A DNA stretch of 64,000 nucleotides from Helicobacter pylori NCTC 11637 = CCUG 17874 = ATCC 43504 = JCM 12093 (lineage in GTDB: Bacteria > Campylobacterota > Campylobacteria > Campylobacterales > Helicobacteraceae). Below are positions 63,286 to 64,000 of the stretch, one piece after another; position 1 is the stretch's first letter; the number at the start of each line of letters is the position of its first letter. The stretch lies in the NCBI RefSeq assembly GCF_900478295.1, contig NZ_LS483488.1, forward strand, positions 1-64,000. The letters run 5' to 3'. The notes under the pieces are model-generated. The model ran no database searches. It was not told the DNA's origin and was given only the letters and a program-made list of their open reading frames with translations. A program made the translations under genes and the position numbers.

Positions 63286-64000
63286 ATGCAAGCTTTTCGG
63301 TTAGAAGATGATGTTGATGACTATGTTAAAAAAGAATTGATTAATTTAGGGCTTATGAAAAATAAGGATTTTAACGTTAAAAGCCAAATGAGTCCTAGCC
63401 TTAAAAGCGCCCTTTTGAATGCGAGTAAAACTAAAGACAAAACTTCTTATGGCGAGCCAGATTTCAGCTTAGAAAAATACACGCACCCTAAAAATAAAGG
63501 AAGCGTTATCCCTATAATCATAGAAAACAAACTCTACGCTAAAAATTTGAAAAAGCTCAAAAACAGCACGCTTGCAAACGATGATCATTCCATTTCAAAA
63601 TTCGCCGTGAATGGGGCTTTACATTACGCTCAAAATATCCTAAGAGACAAAGAAAAATATAAAGAATGTATCGCCATAGGCATAGCCGGCGATGATGAAG
63701 AAAACCTTTTGATAGAAGTGTATTATGTTTTTGCAAGCGGGATCAATTCGCACAAGCTCACTAGCGCTAAAAACCTGCATTTTTTAGAAAATCAAGAATC
63801 GTTTAACGCTTTTTATAAAGAATGCACGCTCACTGAAGAAGAAAAGCATTTTATCTTAATCAAAACCAAAGCCGAGTTGAACGAAACCGCTAAAAAACTC
63901 AACCGCCTGATGCATAACCACAACATCACCGCGCCTCAGCGCGTGCTATACGTGAGCGGCATGCTTTTATCCATGCAAGAAATTAAGGGCAAAAAAGGGG
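63286..64000 (+). CDS. BcgI-like type IIB/IIS restriction-modification subunit (5' part, cut by window edge)
   Basis: Open from ATG 63286 (AAAAAGGATAAAACC upstream) to the last base, 238 codons, no stop. The sequence YGEPDFSLEKYTHP and, shortly after, IPIIIENKLYAKNL give an E..D(16-20)E-x-K nuclease arrangement (PD-(D/E)XK). ITAPQRVLYVSGMLLSMQEI resembles the start of the helical region before a methyltransferase core. Position after comF matches the BcgI-like R-M pair of H. pylori. The methyltransferase motifs would lie outside the window. Confidence 0.75.
   Translation, partial: MQAFRLEDDVDDYVKKELINLGLMKNKDFNVKSQMSPSLKSALLNASKTKDKTSYGEPDFSLEKYTHPKNKGSVIPIIIENKLYAKNLKKLKNSTLANDDHSISKFAVNGALHYAQNILRDKEKYKECIAIGIAGDDEENLLIEVYYVFASGINSHKLTSAKNLHFLENQESFNAFYKECTLTEEEKHFILIKTKAELNETAKKLNRLMHNHNITAPQRVLYVSGMLLSMQEIKGKKG

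Noticed and set aside
1-64000. CRISPR array, prophage or insertion sequence
   Set aside because: No regular repeat-spacer pattern, cas-like, integrase or transposase sequence was seen on either strand.

Overview
The window reads as an epsilonproteobacterial chromosome, almost certainly Helicobacter pylori. It is AT-rich and opens with dnaA, followed by TCATTCAC-type DnaA boxes and comH. It carries Helicobacter-type outer-membrane proteins, FrpB4, the CcoG/CcoI maturation genes and the characteristic H. pylori gene order from dnaA to tmk/comF. Homology statements come from reading motifs and from family knowledge; no database search was run.

Layout. 1-3.1 kb: dnaA, a downstream origin region with DnaA boxes and an AT-rich stretch, the DNA-uptake gene comH, and tRNA-Phe. 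3.2-6.9 kb: exonuclease III, an outer-membrane protein, a lipoprotein and recG. 6.9-11.8 kb: a type III restriction-modification (R-M) operon whose mod gene is frameshifted (OFF) at an 11-G tract; the operon is flanked by two copies of a 15-bp parS-like sequence. 12.0-15.8 kb: a single-chain type IIG R-M enzyme. 15.8-17.8 kb: a toxin-antitoxin-like island. It holds two tandem AapA/IsoA type I modules on the minus strand, too short for ordinary gene finding, then a Panacea/DUF4065-type protein next to a membrane protein whose reading frame looks broken. 18.0-24.8 kb (minus strand): nusA, selA, nickel-type receptor frpB4 with a NikR-like operator, a receptor fragment, folB and plsY. 24.9-34.6 kb: ccoG, carboxyspermidine dehydrogenase (opposite strand), gltS, ribD, a methyltransferase, ccoI, a small membrane protein and a Hor-type outer-membrane protein. 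34.7-38.2 kb: a strain-variable type IIS R-M island of two methyltransferases and an AlwI-type nuclease cut by an in-frame stop. 38.3-43.8 kb (minus strand): LptF/G-type permease, pth, rplY, tal, murE, an unknown gene and a NifU-like gene. 43.9-63.3 kb: an unbroken plus-strand run from pit to comF. The right edge cuts a BcgI-like R-M gene.

How the parts fit. Replication initiation, natural transformation (comH, comF) and repair (recG, exonuclease III, uvrD, xseB) sit among four R-M systems. Of these, one is phase-OFF, one has an interrupted nuclease, one (type IIG) looks intact and one is cut by the window edge. ccoG and ccoI both serve cbb3 oxidase assembly. The most distinctive element is the toxin-antitoxin-like island at 15.8-17.8 kb.
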